A stretch of 11,959 nt of DNA from G039029935 sp039029935 (GTDB lineage: Bacteria > Chloroflexota > Anaerolineae > Caldilineales > Caldilineaceae). Below are positions 1 through 7,328 of the stretch, in pieces. The position numbers and the translations under genes were made by a program. The stretch's first letter is position 1; every line of letters starts with the position of its first letter. The stretch spans positions 1 through 11,959 of the forward strand of contig JBCCFC010000282.1 of assembly GCA_039029935.1 (NCBI GenBank), written 5' to 3'. The notes beneath the pieces were generated by a model. That model had not been told where the DNA came from, did not search any database, and saw only the letters and a program-made list of their open reading frames with translations.

Positions 1-512
1 CGTTGACAACCCCAAAAACTCAAACACATAGGGGTCTTTCAGCGGACACCACCATATTGGAGCATGATATCGAAACCGCCCTGCTGGATAATTTACAGGA
101 TTTTCTGCTAGAGTTAGGGCGTGGGTTTAGCTTTGTTGGTCGTCAATATCGAATCAACACCGAAACCAAAGATTTTTTCATCGACCTTGTCTTCTATCAT
201 TTTCGACTCAACTGTTTTGTACTGATTGACCTCAAGACTGGTTCTCTTAGTCACCAAGATATCGGTCAGATGGACATGTATGTACGCATGTTTGATGAGC
301 GCATCAAAGAAGAACACCACAAACCAACGATTGGTCTGATTTTGTGTGCGCACAAAGATGAAACCATTGTCCATTATTCGGTTTTAAATGAGCATGAACA
401 ACTCTTTGCCTCGGAATATCGACTCTATCTGCCCACAGAAGCAGAGTTAAAGGCGGAGATGGAGCGTGAGCGATTTTTGTTACGTCAGCAATTTACGGAG
501 CAGACCTGTTAA
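1..512 (+). CDS. DUF1016/YhcG-type PD-(D/E)XK nuclease, C-terminal part (5' end outside window)
   Basis: The frame is open to the left edge, so this is the C-terminal ~169 residues of a longer protein. Family members are about 330-380 aa, with an N-terminal DUF1016_N domain that would lie upstream. Counting from the TTG at base 3, the visible part matches the YhcG-type nuclease domain. It has the FLLELGRGFSFVGRQ helix-strand, the FIDLVFYH strand (D61) and IDLKTG (D76, K78), then GQMDMYV and IGLILC. D61 and D76-L-K78 form the PD-(D/E)XK core. Most relatives as I recall them have ELK, so DLK is a conservative variant. Members are predicted nucleases, often near restriction or mobile genes; the substrate is unknown. 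The stop overlaps the ribosome-binding site of the next gene, so the two are probably co-transcribed. The first ~10 visible residues do not look like the family, so a 5' truncation upstream is possible. Confidence 0.8.
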   Translation, partial: LTTPKTQTHRGLSADTTILEHDIETALLDNLQDFLLELGRGFSFVGRQYRINTETKDFFIDLVFYHFRLNCFVLIDLKTGSLSHQDIGQMDMYVRMFDERIKEEHHKPTIGLILCAHKDETIVHYSVLNEHEQLFASEYRLYLPTEAELKAEMERERFLLRQQFTEQTC

Positions 513-520
513 AGGAGGGA
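511..520 (+). promoter_or_regulatory. Strong Shine-Dalgarno of the glycosyltransferase gene
   Basis: AAAGGAGGGA lies just upstream of the ATG at 525 and overlaps the stop of the preceding gene. It fixes the start of the glycosyltransferase and supports coupling with the upstream gene. Confidence 0.75.
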
Positions 521-524
521 ACCT

Positions 525-1679
525 ATGCGAATCGGCATCGACGGCTTATTTGCCTGTAACAATTGGGGTGGGCTATCCACCTATGCACGGCAGATTATCA
601 CCCACCTAGTACAGGTAGACACTGAAAATGAGTATATCCTCTTTGTCGAAAAAGAGAGCCAGTCTCCGGTTGCTGCCAGCGAGCATGTGCAGATTCAATG
701 GCTCGACAAACGCCCCAAGCGGCAGACTTTTTATGATGAACGGCTGGTGTGGGACCAAGAGATTTTGGGGGATGCGGTGGCAACGGCGGGTATCGACCTC
801 TTCTTTGGCCCCGTCTTTATGACCCCACTCACACGCCCCTGCCCCGCCGTCATCACCGTGCATGACCTCATCTTTATCACCCACCCCCAGGTCTATCCGG
901 TCAGCACATTGGGCTATTATGGCGTATGGGGGCGGCTCTGTGCCGAAAGTGCTGAGGGCATGATCACCATGTCGCATGACACCAAGCGGCTGTTGGGCAG
1001 TCGCTACGGGCTGGACGAAGCGAAGGTGACTGTGACCTATGGGGCGGTGGAGGAGAGTTTTCGACCCGCTGAAAACAATGACGCAGTGACCGCGCTGCAA
1101 CAGAAATACAACTTCAAACCCAACTATGTGATTTACGTGGGTGGAACCTTCCCCGAGCGCAAGAACTACCCCACACTCATTCGCGCCTATGCCCAACTGC
1201 CCAAGACATTGCGACAGATTCATCCACTCGTCTTTTTGACGGGCAGCAAGCAATCCTATGGCAAACGGCGGATGCAGGAAGTTTTTGAGGAAGAACAGCT
1301 TGGCAGCGACGTGACCGAGGATATTGTCGTGCTGGATTTTGTCGAGCGTGACGAACTGGTGACATTCTATCAAGGGGCCGACGTCATGGTCTACCCCTCC
1401 ATCTATGAAGGCTTTGGTCTGCCACCACTGGAAGCCATGTCCTGTGGGACCCCCGTCATCACTACCACCGCTCCTGCCATGAACGAAGTTGTCGCCGACG
1501 GCGGTCTGTTGGTTGACCCGCTGGATGTGGCGGGCATGGCGGGTGCGTTGGAACGGGTGCTGCGTGATGCTGATTTCAAGCAACAGTTGGGTAAAGTCGG
1601 GTTGGCACGGTCGCGACAGTTTTCATGGCAAGAGACCGCACGTGGGACGTTGGCCGCATTTGAGAAAATTGTACGGTAA
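525..1679 (+). CDS. Glycosyltransferase family 4 (GT-B fold)
   Basis: This is a 384-aa retaining GT4 glycosyltransferase that would transfer a sugar from a nucleotide-sugar donor onto a lipid- or glycan-linked acceptor at the cytoplasmic face of the membrane. The N-terminus (MRIGIDG...NWGGLSTYARQI) is the glycine-rich acceptor-side Rossmann start. The middle contains VYVGGTFPERKNYPTLIRAY-like residues at the opening of the donor domain (about 204-224). The C-terminal half carries the E-x7-E signature EGFGLPPLE (E295, E303), followed by AMSCGTPVI. The length is typical. The start is set by the strong ribosome-binding site at 511-520. Three bases separate it from the ABC ATPase gene, so it is probably part of that operon. 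It may act in synthesis of a cell-surface glycan or glycolipid. Donor and acceptor cannot be read from sequence. Confidence 0.93.
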   Translation: MRIGIDGLFACNNWGGLSTYARQIITHLVQVDTENEYILFVEKESQSPVAASEHVQIQWLDKRPKRQTFYDERLVWDQEILGDAVATAGIDLFFGPVFMTPLTRPCPAVITVHDLIFITHPQVYPVSTLGYYGVWGRLCAESAEGMITMSHDTKRLLGSRYGLDEAKVTVTYGAVEESFRPAENNDAVTALQQKYNFKPNYVIYVGGTFPERKNYPTLIRAYAQLPKTLRQIHPLVFLTGSKQSYGKRRMQEVFEEEQLGSDVTEDIVVLDFVERDELVTFYQGADVMVYPSIYEGFGLPPLEAMSCGTPVITTTAPAMNEVVADGGLLVDPLDVAGMAGALERVLRDADFKQQLGKVGLARSRQFSWQETARGTLAAFEKIVR

Positions 1680-1682
1680 CAT

Positions 1683-2681
1683 ATGTCTGCTATTATTGAA
1701 GTTGAACAATTATCCAAAACCTTCACCACCCGTACCCAGAAACCGGGATTCTGGGGTTCGATTCAAAGCCTCTTTAGCCGTGAGCATACAGTCGTCAATG
1801 CCGTAGACGCGGTGTCGTTTACAGTGGATGAAGGCGAGGTGGTCGGCTATGTCGGTCCCAACGGCGCGGGCAAGTCTACCACCATCAAGATGCTCATCGG
1901 TCTGCTCTACCCCAGTAGCGGGCGGGTCAGTGTCTGTGGATTGTCACCCAGCCAGCACCGACGCGAGAATTTGATGCACATTGGCTCGGTCTTTGGGCAG
2001 CGCACCCAGCTATGGTGGGATTTACCGTTGATTGAGTCGCTGGAATTGCTCAAACATATCTACCAAGTACCGGACCACGTTTATCACAACAATCTGGACC
2101 AATTTGCCGATCTACTGGATATCCAATCGTTTATGCACAAACCCGTTCGTCAACTGTCGCTGGGACAACGGATGCGTGGTGATATTGCGGCTGCATTGCT
2201 TCACAATCCTGATATTCTCTATCTGGATGAACCGACGATTGGCTTGGACGTGGTGGTCAAGGAACGCATTCGCCAGTTTATCAAGGAGATCAACCAAGAA
2301 CGCAGCACAACGGTGATTCTGACGACGCATGATTTGGCCGATATCGGTGCGCTCTGTGAACGGATTATCATCATTGATCACGGCAAGATCATCTATGATG
2401 GCTTGATTGATGTCCTGAAACAGCGCTTTGGCAGCGAAAGTACGCTGGTGGTCGATTTCAGCCAACGCGTCGATGAGGTCCGTCTCGATGGTGTTGAATC
2501 CATTGCGCTAGAGGGCATCCGTGCGCATATCCGCTTTGACCGCAAACGCACCAGTGCGAGCGAACTGATCCCGGCGTTGACAGCGGCCTACCCCGTGCAG
2601 GATTTGACGATTGAAGACACGCCATTGGACGGTATCATCCGAGGGATTTATGAAGAAGGTCAACTGGCGAGCCTATCTTGA
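1683..2681 (+). CDS. ABC-2 type exporter ATP-binding protein (COG4586-like)
   Basis: This 332-aa protein is the nucleotide-binding subunit of an exporter. It has Walker A GPNGAGKST (K64), a Q-loop region near Q106 (FGQRTQLWW), the signature LSLGQRM (158-164), Walker B ILYLDEP (D182, E183) and the switch histidine H216 in TTHDLADI. The insertion FWGSIQSLFSRE between the first strands is, as I recall it, characteristic of the COG4586 group. The ~100-residue C-terminal extension after the ATPase core is also typical of ABC-2 drug and lipid exporter ATPases. It pairs with the two permeases directly downstream. The same three-gene arrangement in cyanobacteria has been linked to methyl viologen export, and annotation pipelines call it the viologen exporter family. 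The actual substrate here is unknown. The ribosome-binding site is weak, consistent with translational coupling to the preceding stop. The last 32 bases overlap the next gene. Confidence 0.93.
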   Translation: MSAIIEVEQLSKTFTTRTQKPGFWGSIQSLFSREHTVVNAVDAVSFTVDEGEVVGYVGPNGAGKSTTIKMLIGLLYPSSGRVSVCGLSPSQHRRENLMHIGSVFGQRTQLWWDLPLIESLELLKHIYQVPDHVYHNNLDQFADLLDIQSFMHKPVRQLSLGQRMRGDIAAALLHNPDILYLDEPTIGLDVVVKERIRQFIKEINQERSTTVILTTHDLADIGALCERIIIIDHGKIIYDGLIDVLKQRFGSESTLVVDFSQRVDEVRLDGVESIALEGIRAHIRFDRKRTSASELIPALTAAYPVQDLTIEDTPLDGIIRGIYEEGQLASLS

Positions 2682-3483
2682 GTTTGCCAAAAAGTCGTTT
2701 CAAGAGCAGATTGCCTATCGCAGCGATTTGGTGATTCGTGTCATCGCGCTTTTTTTTAGCTTTTATCTGCTGACGATTTTCTGGACCGCACTCTATGGCA
2801 ACGCCGCCACCACCGAGCAAGCAGTCGAGGGCATCCCGCTCAGTAGCATGATCACCTATGCCATCCTCAGTGCGGTTACAGGCGGGCTGCTCAACGTCTT
2901 TGGCATCCTTCAGGTCTATATCTCCTACTGGATGTCACGCAAAATGCGCACGGGCGAAATCATCAGCGACATGCTCAAGCCCACAGACTTTCAGTTCTAT
3001 TTGCTTGCGCATTCACTGGGCAGATTGGTCTTCAACCTCATCTTTTCCATCCCCATTGTGCTGGTCGCTTTTCTCATTTTTGAGCTAGACCCGCCTACGA
3101 GCAGAGAGGCATTGGGACTCTTTGTCCTGAGCTTAAGCGGTGGCTATCTGCTGCTTTTCCTGATCGACTTTCTGATCTCGCTGAGTGCCTTTTGGACAAC
3201 GCAGACACGCGGCATTGGTGGCATGACCCGATTGGTGGTGGCACTACTCTCTGGCTCATTTGTGCCACTGTGGTTCTTTCCCGATTGGGCCAAGGGAACG
3301 CTGACCTATCTGCCCTTTGCCTCCATCTATCACACACCGCTGTCAATCTATATTGGTCGTATTGCCGAGGCGGATGCGATGCAGGCCATCAGCGTCCAAG
3401 TCGTCTGGATTGTACTGCTCTTCATCCTCAGCCGCATCATCTGGCAACGTTCTCGACAAAAACTGATGATTCACGGAGGCTAA
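2650..3483 (+). CDS. ABC-2 transporter permease, first subunit (COG4587-like)
   Basis: This is a 277-aa integral membrane protein with about six hydrophobic segments: near the N-terminus (VIRVIALFFSFYLL), MITYAILSAVTGGLL, LVFNLIFSIPIVLVAFLI, LFVLSLSGGYLLLFLI, LVVALLSGSFVPLWFF and WIVLLFILSRII. The motif EIISDMLKPTDFQFYLL is the cytoplasmic coupling-helix region of this ABC-2 group. A longer open frame begins at 2611. The ATG at 2650 is preferred because GAGG lies just upstream and MKKVNWRAYLEFAKKSF matches the usual start of these permeases. This start overlaps the ATPase gene by 32 bases, which suggests coupled translation. The protein would form a heterodimeric channel with the next gene product and be driven by the upstream ATPase. 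The substrate is unknown. Confidence 0.9.
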   Translation: MKKVNWRAYLEFAKKSFQEQIAYRSDLVIRVIALFFSFYLLTIFWTALYGNAATTEQAVEGIPLSSMITYAILSAVTGGLLNVFGILQVYISYWMSRKMRTGEIISDMLKPTDFQFYLLAHSLGRLVFNLIFSIPIVLVAFLIFELDPPTSREALGLFVLSLSGGYLLLFLIDFLISLSAFWTTQTRGIGGMTRLVVALLSGSFVPLWFFPDWAKGTLTYLPFASIYHTPLSIYIGRIAEADAMQAISVQVVWIVLLFILSRIIWQRSRQKLMIHGG

Positions 3484-3484
3484 C

Positions 3485-4291
3485 ATGCGCTACTACGCAA
3501 AACTCTTTGTCCTACTTTTCAGAGTGAACATCAAGGCACAGATGGAATACCGCATGGATTTCTTGGTCAGCGTGGTGCATATTCTGCTGTTGCAGTTGGG
3601 CAACCTTGCCCTCATCTGGGTTATCCTCGACAAATTTCATGCACTCAACGGCTGGAGCTTTGGCGAGATCGCTTTTCTGGCCGGGCTACGTCTGCTCTCA
3701 CACAGCCTCTTTGTGATCTTCATCTCCGAGCTGGCATGGGGACTCAAACACTACATCATCGACGGCGACTTTGACCGTTTTCTGCTCAAGCCCGTCAACC
3801 CCCTCTTTTTGCTCCTCAGCAATAAAGTAGACCTACGTGGTGTCACCGATTTGGTCAGCGGCATCGTCATTTTAACCACCGCCACATCGGTCCTTGGCTT
3901 GCAGTGGAGCCTGACCAAACTGGCGATTTTGGTAGCTGTGGTGCTGGGTGCATTGCTCATCGAATTGGCCGTCTATCTAGCAACCTCATCAGTCTCCTTC
4001 TGGGTCCTCCGCCTCGACGCCCTCAGTTCCATCGTCTTCCAATTTCACGAACAGTACATCCTCTATCCGGTCAGCATTTACGGTCGCCCCATCCAATACA
4101 TATTGACGCTGCTCATCCCCTTCGCCTTTATCAACTTTTACCCCTCGCTCTATTTCCTCGACAAAACATCGGAAGCCCTCTTTCATCCGGTCATCGTCTA
4201 TTTAACGCCAATGGTGGGAATTGTCTGTTTTGTTGTGGCTTATGGGGTATGGCGCAGTGGGATAAGAGCCTATCAGAGTACAGGGTCGTGA
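3485..4291 (+). CDS. ABC-2 transporter permease, second subunit (COG3694/DUF990-like)
   Basis: This 268-aa membrane protein is the second permease of the exporter. It starts one base after the stop of the first permease, with a good ribosome-binding site (GGAGG, ending four or five bases before the stop-start junction). It has six predicted hydrophobic segments, from LVSVVHILLLQLGNLALIWVI to VGIVCFVVAYGVW. The diagnostic motif DFDRFLLKPVNPLF lies after the second segment; DRxLLxPxxPL is the conserved cytoplasmic element of COG3694/ABC2_membrane_6 proteins. The C-terminus is positively charged and cytoplasmic. It is the last gene of the run. No clear intrinsic terminator follows in the 27 bases before the convergent toxin gene. 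Confidence 0.9.
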   Translation: MRYYAKLFVLLFRVNIKAQMEYRMDFLVSVVHILLLQLGNLALIWVILDKFHALNGWSFGEIAFLAGLRLLSHSLFVIFISELAWGLKHYIIDGDFDRFLLKPVNPLFLLLSNKVDLRGVTDLVSGIVILTTATSVLGLQWSLTKLAILVAVVLGALLIELAVYLATSSVSFWVLRLDALSSIVFQFHEQYILYPVSIYGRPIQYILTLLIPFAFINFYPSLYFLDKTSEALFHPVIVYLTPMVGIVCFVVAYGVWRSGIRAYQSTGS

Positions 4292-4318
4292 GCAATAGTT
4301 CTCTAGATTTTAGTGACC

Positions 4319-4574
4319 TCAGTAAATGCTGAGTAAATCAATATCATTGGGTCTCTCTTCCGGCAGATCAAAAATCAACGTATAGCCTAACATTGCTAAC
4401 TCGTAGCGTCCCGGCTTATCTGTCACAGGTTTTGCTCCCTCGGTTGGGTCATCCGCTTCTTGTAGTCTATCCCAAACAGCCGTTACAAATCTATAGCGCA
4501 AATTTGCATCTGTAATCTGTGCGTAATGCGCGGAAGTAATCTGGATGTGCAACCATCGTCCATGTCTTACTCAT
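4319..4574 (-). pseudogene. Frameshifted type II toxin gene (RelE/ParE-like), partner of the Phd/YefM antitoxin
   Basis: The natural start is the ATG at 4574-4572, which overlaps the antitoxin stop in ATGAGTAA. That frame reads MSKTWTMVAHPDYFRALRT and hits a stop at 4493-4491 after 27 residues. The rest of the protein continues in another frame (ITDANLRYRFVTAVWDRLQ to FDLPEERPNDIDLLSIY, stop at 4321-4319). Skipping one base near 4517 joins the two into an 84-residue protein. The tail, with GRYELAMLGYTLIFDL and then LLSI, resembles the terminal strands of RelE/ParE-fold toxins. The second frame alone has only a TTG start (4552) with no ribosome-binding site. The gene is therefore broken, unless the base is a sequencing error. 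Family assignment is tentative; the frameshift itself is directly visible. Confidence 0.72.
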
Positions 4575-4866
4575 CTAACACGCCTCGCTTAATGAGTTCC
4601 TCCTTGGTAAAGGGGATTCGTTTTGATGGATCACTGCGCATTTCTTCTGCACGCTGGTCGGCGATTTCTAATGCTCTATATCGTTGTAATTCTAAGGCAA
4701 TTGCATTCCACTGCGCAGGGTCAACCAACACACAGGTTGGATTACTACGCTGCATCAATAAAACAGGCCCCGTTTTCACTTTCTTTAAAACAGAGTCCTG
4801 ATCATTTCTAAAAACAGATATTTTTTCAACCTGTGGCATTGGCAGCGGTAGTGCTAAGGCATTCAT
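4567..4866 (-). CDS. Phd/YefM-family antitoxin
   Basis: This is a 99-aa type II antitoxin. The N-terminal two thirds fit the Phd/YefM DNA-binding fold: VEKISVFRNDQDSVLKKVK, then the core strand pair GPVLLMQRSNPTCVLVDPAQWN. A charged helical tail (ALEIADQRAEEMR, then PFTKEELIKRGVLDE) would wrap and neutralise the toxin. The ATG at 4866 is chosen over an upstream in-frame TTG (4881) because AAGGAG lies six bases before it. The gene overlaps its toxin partner by eight bases (ATGAGTAA), the classic coupled arrangement. An inverted repeat upstream is a candidate operator for autoregulation. The antitoxin frame is intact although the toxin is frameshifted. Confidence 0.87.
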   Translation of the reverse strand: MNALALPLPMPQVEKISVFRNDQDSVLKKVKTGPVLLMQRSNPTCVLVDPAQWNAIALELQRYRALEIADQRAEEMRSDPSKRIPFTKEELIKRGVLDE

Positions 4867-4887
4867 ATTGTTCTCCTTCAAAATTCA

Positions 4888-4912
4888 TACAATTAATGGT
4901 CTGTTAATTGTA
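4888..4912. promoter_or_regulatory. Inverted repeat upstream of antitoxin, candidate operator
   Basis: TACAATTAA (4888-4896) and TTAATTGTA (4904-4912) are perfect 9-base arms around a 7-base spacer, about 20 bases upstream of the antitoxin start. Phd/YefM antitoxins usually bind palindromes overlapping their own promoter. Assignment as the operator is inference from position and symmetry. Confidence 0.5.
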
Positions 4913-4996
4913 CAATTCTAACAACGTATTCATTAAATAACAAAGAGATATACGCCTTATCCTTCGCGCTGATCCGCGTCCCATCCGTCTGTTTTG

Positions 4997-6550
4997 CTAC
5001 CTCACCCGTGCCATATTATCCAAAAACACATCCAGCGGCTGTTCCTCACTCGTCTCCAGCGACAAAATATAGTCAATCACAGGTTGCCGCCAGTGAATAT
5101 TGGTGTCATATCCCACTTCATCCTGCGCCCCAAAGAGGTAGTTGTCGCCACCTGCATACATAAAATCACTGATGATGACGGTATAGGTCGCGGCTGGGTC
5201 AAAGGCACTGCCATCGCTCATTGTGATGTCAACATCGCCGCCGCGCACATCATAGCTAATGCCGCTGACCGCACCGCCGCAACAGCGCAGATTCTCGGCC
5301 AGTTGCGCGCCTGTGATGGTGACAGTGGTCAGGTTGTTGTCAAAGGGCAGCACATCAATCACCGTGCCCCACGAGATGTCACCGGCTGGTAGATGCGCAC
5401 GGAATCCGCCCCAGTTGCTCACCGCAATGTCCGCTGCAGGGTAGGCCCACAACCATGCATCTGTCACCAAGTTTGCCATCTCATGACTACGGCGTACCAA
5501 TCCATTCTTCGTGTAGCCAATCGTCTTACTCAACTGCTCATCGACCAACACCTGCCACCCGTCCACCATTTTTGCAATTGCTGCGTCTGGCGTTACCGGA
5601 TTGCCTTCGTCCGTCACATAGCTAACTGAGACAGTACGCTGGTCCATGTCAATGACAGCGTCCGCTACAGGATCATAGGTGATGTCTAGTCGCGCATAGC
5701 CCGCAAACTGTGCCCCGCTACCCATCACCGAGATGCCCTTGACCATCTGCGCATTGAGGATGTTGCAATGCCCCGCAAACATGGCATGGACATCTGGCTC
5801 GGTTGCCGCCAACTGAATGAGGTCGTTGAGACAGACATGGCTGAGGATGACCATGATGTCCGCACCCTCGGCGCGCATTTGTGGCAGATACTCGTCCAAT
5901 GCCTCCTCGTAGGGTGCAAAGGCAAGGTCACCGATGTTCTTGGGATGGGTCGTGGTCGCCGTTGCCGTCGTCGCCAACCCCAGCACACCGACCGTGACAC
6001 CGCTGACCTCAAAAAGCGCATAAGGCTGTGCAAAGTCGGCCAATTCGCCCGTCTCACTATCACGGATATTGGCCCCCAAATAGACATACTCGGCCTCGGC
6101 AAAGCGTTGCGCCATCACATCACGGCCAAAGTCAAACTCATGGTTGCCAATCGCCGCCGCATGATAGCCCATTTGGTTAAAGACCTCAACCATCGGCTCA
6201 CCCTCAAACCATGTCGAGATTGACGGACCCGTCCAGTTGTCACCCCCGCTAAGAGTCAGGAAACTATCGGGATTGAGTTGCTCCTCTTCTTGCCACCACG
6301 CATAGATGTTGGCCGCACCGCCGACCGTCTTGCCAGAGCGGAAAGGGGAGAAGGGTTGGAGCCAGCCATGTTCGTCGGCGGTGTTGAGGATGGTGATAGT
6401 GATGGAGTCAGTGTTGGCTTCGGGGATGGTTGTCGGTGTTGGTTGCGAGGTGGTAGATGCGTTCTCTGGGGCGGTGATGGGTTGACAACCCAATAGGAAT
6501 GTTAGACAAATGATGGCTGTCCAAAAGATGGTTGATTGTAAACGGTTCAT
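4997..6550 (-). CDS. 5'-nucleotidase / UshA-like metallophosphatase lipoprotein
   Basis: This 517-aa exported enzyme probably releases phosphate from extracellular nucleotides or related phosphoesters. The N-terminus is a lipoprotein signal with lipobox LLGC (C22), followed by a Thr/Pro-rich linker (about 27-45). The metallophosphatase domain carries the dimetal ligands. By comparison with E. coli UshA they are D59 and H61 (TADEHG), D104 (GGDN), N136 with catalytic H137 and D140 (GNHEFD), H238 (ILSHVC), and H261 with N263 (AGHCN; UshA has Gln at the last position). The C-terminal 5_nucleotid_C domain shows NWGGFR and the substrate-pocket stretch FMYAGGDNYLF. The start has AGAGGAG a few bases upstream. 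It is separated by about 130 bases from the antitoxin gene and looks monocistronic. Substrate specificity cannot be decided: nucleotidase, UDP-sugar hydrolase and cyclic phosphodiesterase are all possible in this family. Confidence 0.92.
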   Translation of the reverse strand: MNRLQSTIFWTAIICLTFLLGCQPITAPENASTTSQPTPTTIPEANTDSITITILNTADEHGWLQPFSPFRSGKTVGGAANIYAWWQEEEQLNPDSFLTLSGGDNWTGPSISTWFEGEPMVEVFNQMGYHAAAIGNHEFDFGRDVMAQRFAEAEYVYLGANIRDSETGELADFAQPYALFEVSGVTVGVLGLATTATATTTHPKNIGDLAFAPYEEALDEYLPQMRAEGADIMVILSHVCLNDLIQLAATEPDVHAMFAGHCNILNAQMVKGISVMGSGAQFAGYARLDITYDPVADAVIDMDQRTVSVSYVTDEGNPVTPDAAIAKMVDGWQVLVDEQLSKTIGYTKNGLVRRSHEMANLVTDAWLWAYPAADIAVSNWGGFRAHLPAGDISWGTVIDVLPFDNNLTTVTITGAQLAENLRCCGGAVSGISYDVRGGDVDITMSDGSAFDPAATYTVIISDFMYAGGDNYLFGAQDEVGYDTNIHWRQPVIDYILSLETSEEQPLDVFLDNMARVR

Positions 6551-6583
6551 GACTCCTCTTTCAGTTCACGCTATATTGAGCCA

Positions 6584-6598
6584 CCGATTGCAAATCGG
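6584..6598. repeat. Short palindrome (REP-like), first of a pair
   Basis: CCGATT and AATCGG form a 6-base stem around GCA. The palindrome sits in the divergent gap between the nucleotidase and the 151-aa protein, 15 bases before a second palindrome. It has no T tract, so it is not an obvious terminator. It resembles the dispersed short palindromes of Chloroflexota and cyanobacterial genomes (inference). Confidence 0.45.
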
Positions 6599-6612
6599 CG
6601 TCTATCATAGGA

Positions 6613-6631
6613 AACAGGCTTTCAGCCTGTT
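6613..6631. repeat. Short palindrome (REP-like), second of a pair
   Basis: AACAGGCT and AGCCTGTT are perfect 8-base arms around a 3-base loop (TTC), flanked by GAAA motifs. No run of T follows on either strand, and both neighbouring genes point away from it. A dispersed extragenic palindrome therefore fits better than a terminator. Confidence 0.5.
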
Positions 6632-6768
6632 GAAACGATATGCCCATTGAAATTGGTTCAAGACGATTGTATACCACACCGCAATACCGTACAAATAGCT
6701 ATATCAATAGCGCATCATAGTGAATGTCTAAGCACACTTGCTTGAAATTCCATTTGTTCCGATTGAAG

Positions 6769-6797
6769 TTGTATAAATAACCGATTACCTCTACAAT
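6769..6797 (+). promoter_or_regulatory. Possible sigma70-type promoter for the two-gene cassette
   Basis: TTGTAT (6769-6774) and TACAAT (6792-6797) are separated by 17 bases in an AT-rich stretch about 40 bases upstream of the 6835 start. The -10 element is good and the -35 element is poor. Position and AT content support a promoter here; the exact boxes are tentative. Confidence 0.35.
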
Positions 6798-6834
6798 ACA
6801 TAAAATTTTAATCCAATAAACAAGGGAAGTTCTA

Positions 6835-7290
6835 ATGCATGATCCACAAATTGAGCATGATTTTATTCAAAGCTGGGACAGAGTATGGCATTTTTACGAA
6901 GATGTTGGCTATTCGTTTGCGCCCAAAGTGCAAGAGATGATAACGGAAATGAGAGTACGGGGCTATGATAAAGCAATCCGTGCAGGGACGGCCCTATTCA
7001 CACTTGTTCTTTCAAAATCAAGAGTGCATGGCGACCACTATGAACATCCGCACCTTGTCTTTGACTTTCACAAATCTCGTAGTGATTTTGAATTTCCGGA
7101 GATTGACTGGCCCGATGACTTTGTCTTCCCCGATGGCCGTATGGTTGTGCATAACTGTATTGAAGGGCGGGATCAGGAAACAATTCATACTTTCCCAGAG
7201 ATCAAGCTTACAACAGAAGTGGATGCACTGCTCCAAGCACTTGCCGCAAAACCAGTGTACTATCCCGGTAATCGTATCAATCAACGCTAA
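6835..7290 (+). CDS. Hypothetical protein, 151 aa, first gene of the HSP90-like cassette
   Basis: I do not recognise a family. The protein is soluble, acidic and aromatic-rich, with no signal peptide or membrane segment. The N-terminal third is helical (IEHDFIQSWDRVWHFYEDVG, then VQEMITEMRVRGYDKAIRAG). The middle is strand-like, with HPHLVFDFHKSRSDFEF, WPDDFVFPDGRMVVH and a conserved-looking FPEIKLT. A short C-terminal helix follows (EVDALLQALA). A ribosome-binding site (AGGGAAG) lies six bases before the ATG. The gene ends 38 bases before the large ATPase gene, on the same strand and behind the same candidate promoter, so co-expression is likely. It could be an effector, an adaptor or a regulator of the ATPase. 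It has no visible nuclease or enzyme motif and no RHIM-like motif of its own. Confidence 0.8.
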   Translation: MHDPQIEHDFIQSWDRVWHFYEDVGYSFAPKVQEMITEMRVRGYDKAIRAGTALFTLVLSKSRVHGDHYEHPHLVFDFHKSRSDFEFPEIDWPDDFVFPDGRMVVHNCIEGRDQETIHTFPEIKLTTEVDALLQALAAKPVYYPGNRINQR

Positions 7291-7328
7291 TCTAGCAGCA
7301 ATTAAACATCACGGAGGCACAATTCGTA

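Noticed and set aside
606..1583. Long 325-codon open frame on the - strand opposite the glycosyltransferase
   Set aside because: It is an antisense shadow of a well-supported GT4 gene. Its translation is His- and Gln-rich without any recognisable domain, and no ribosome-binding site is evident.
2611..2649. Upstream start for the first permease, adding 13 residues
   Set aside because: The added residues are the out-of-frame end of the ATPase gene and have no family resemblance. The ATG at 2650 has a better upstream purine stretch and matches the usual permease N-terminus.
4940..4996. Possible terminator or repeat in the GC-rich stretch after the nucleotidase stop
   Set aside because: Only a weak CGCG-N6-CGCG symmetry and imperfect GATCCGCG/CATCCG echoes are present. 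There is not enough structure to call either feature.
6613..6631. Palindrome read as an intrinsic terminator
   Set aside because: There is no T tract on either strand, and both flanking genes are transcribed away from it.
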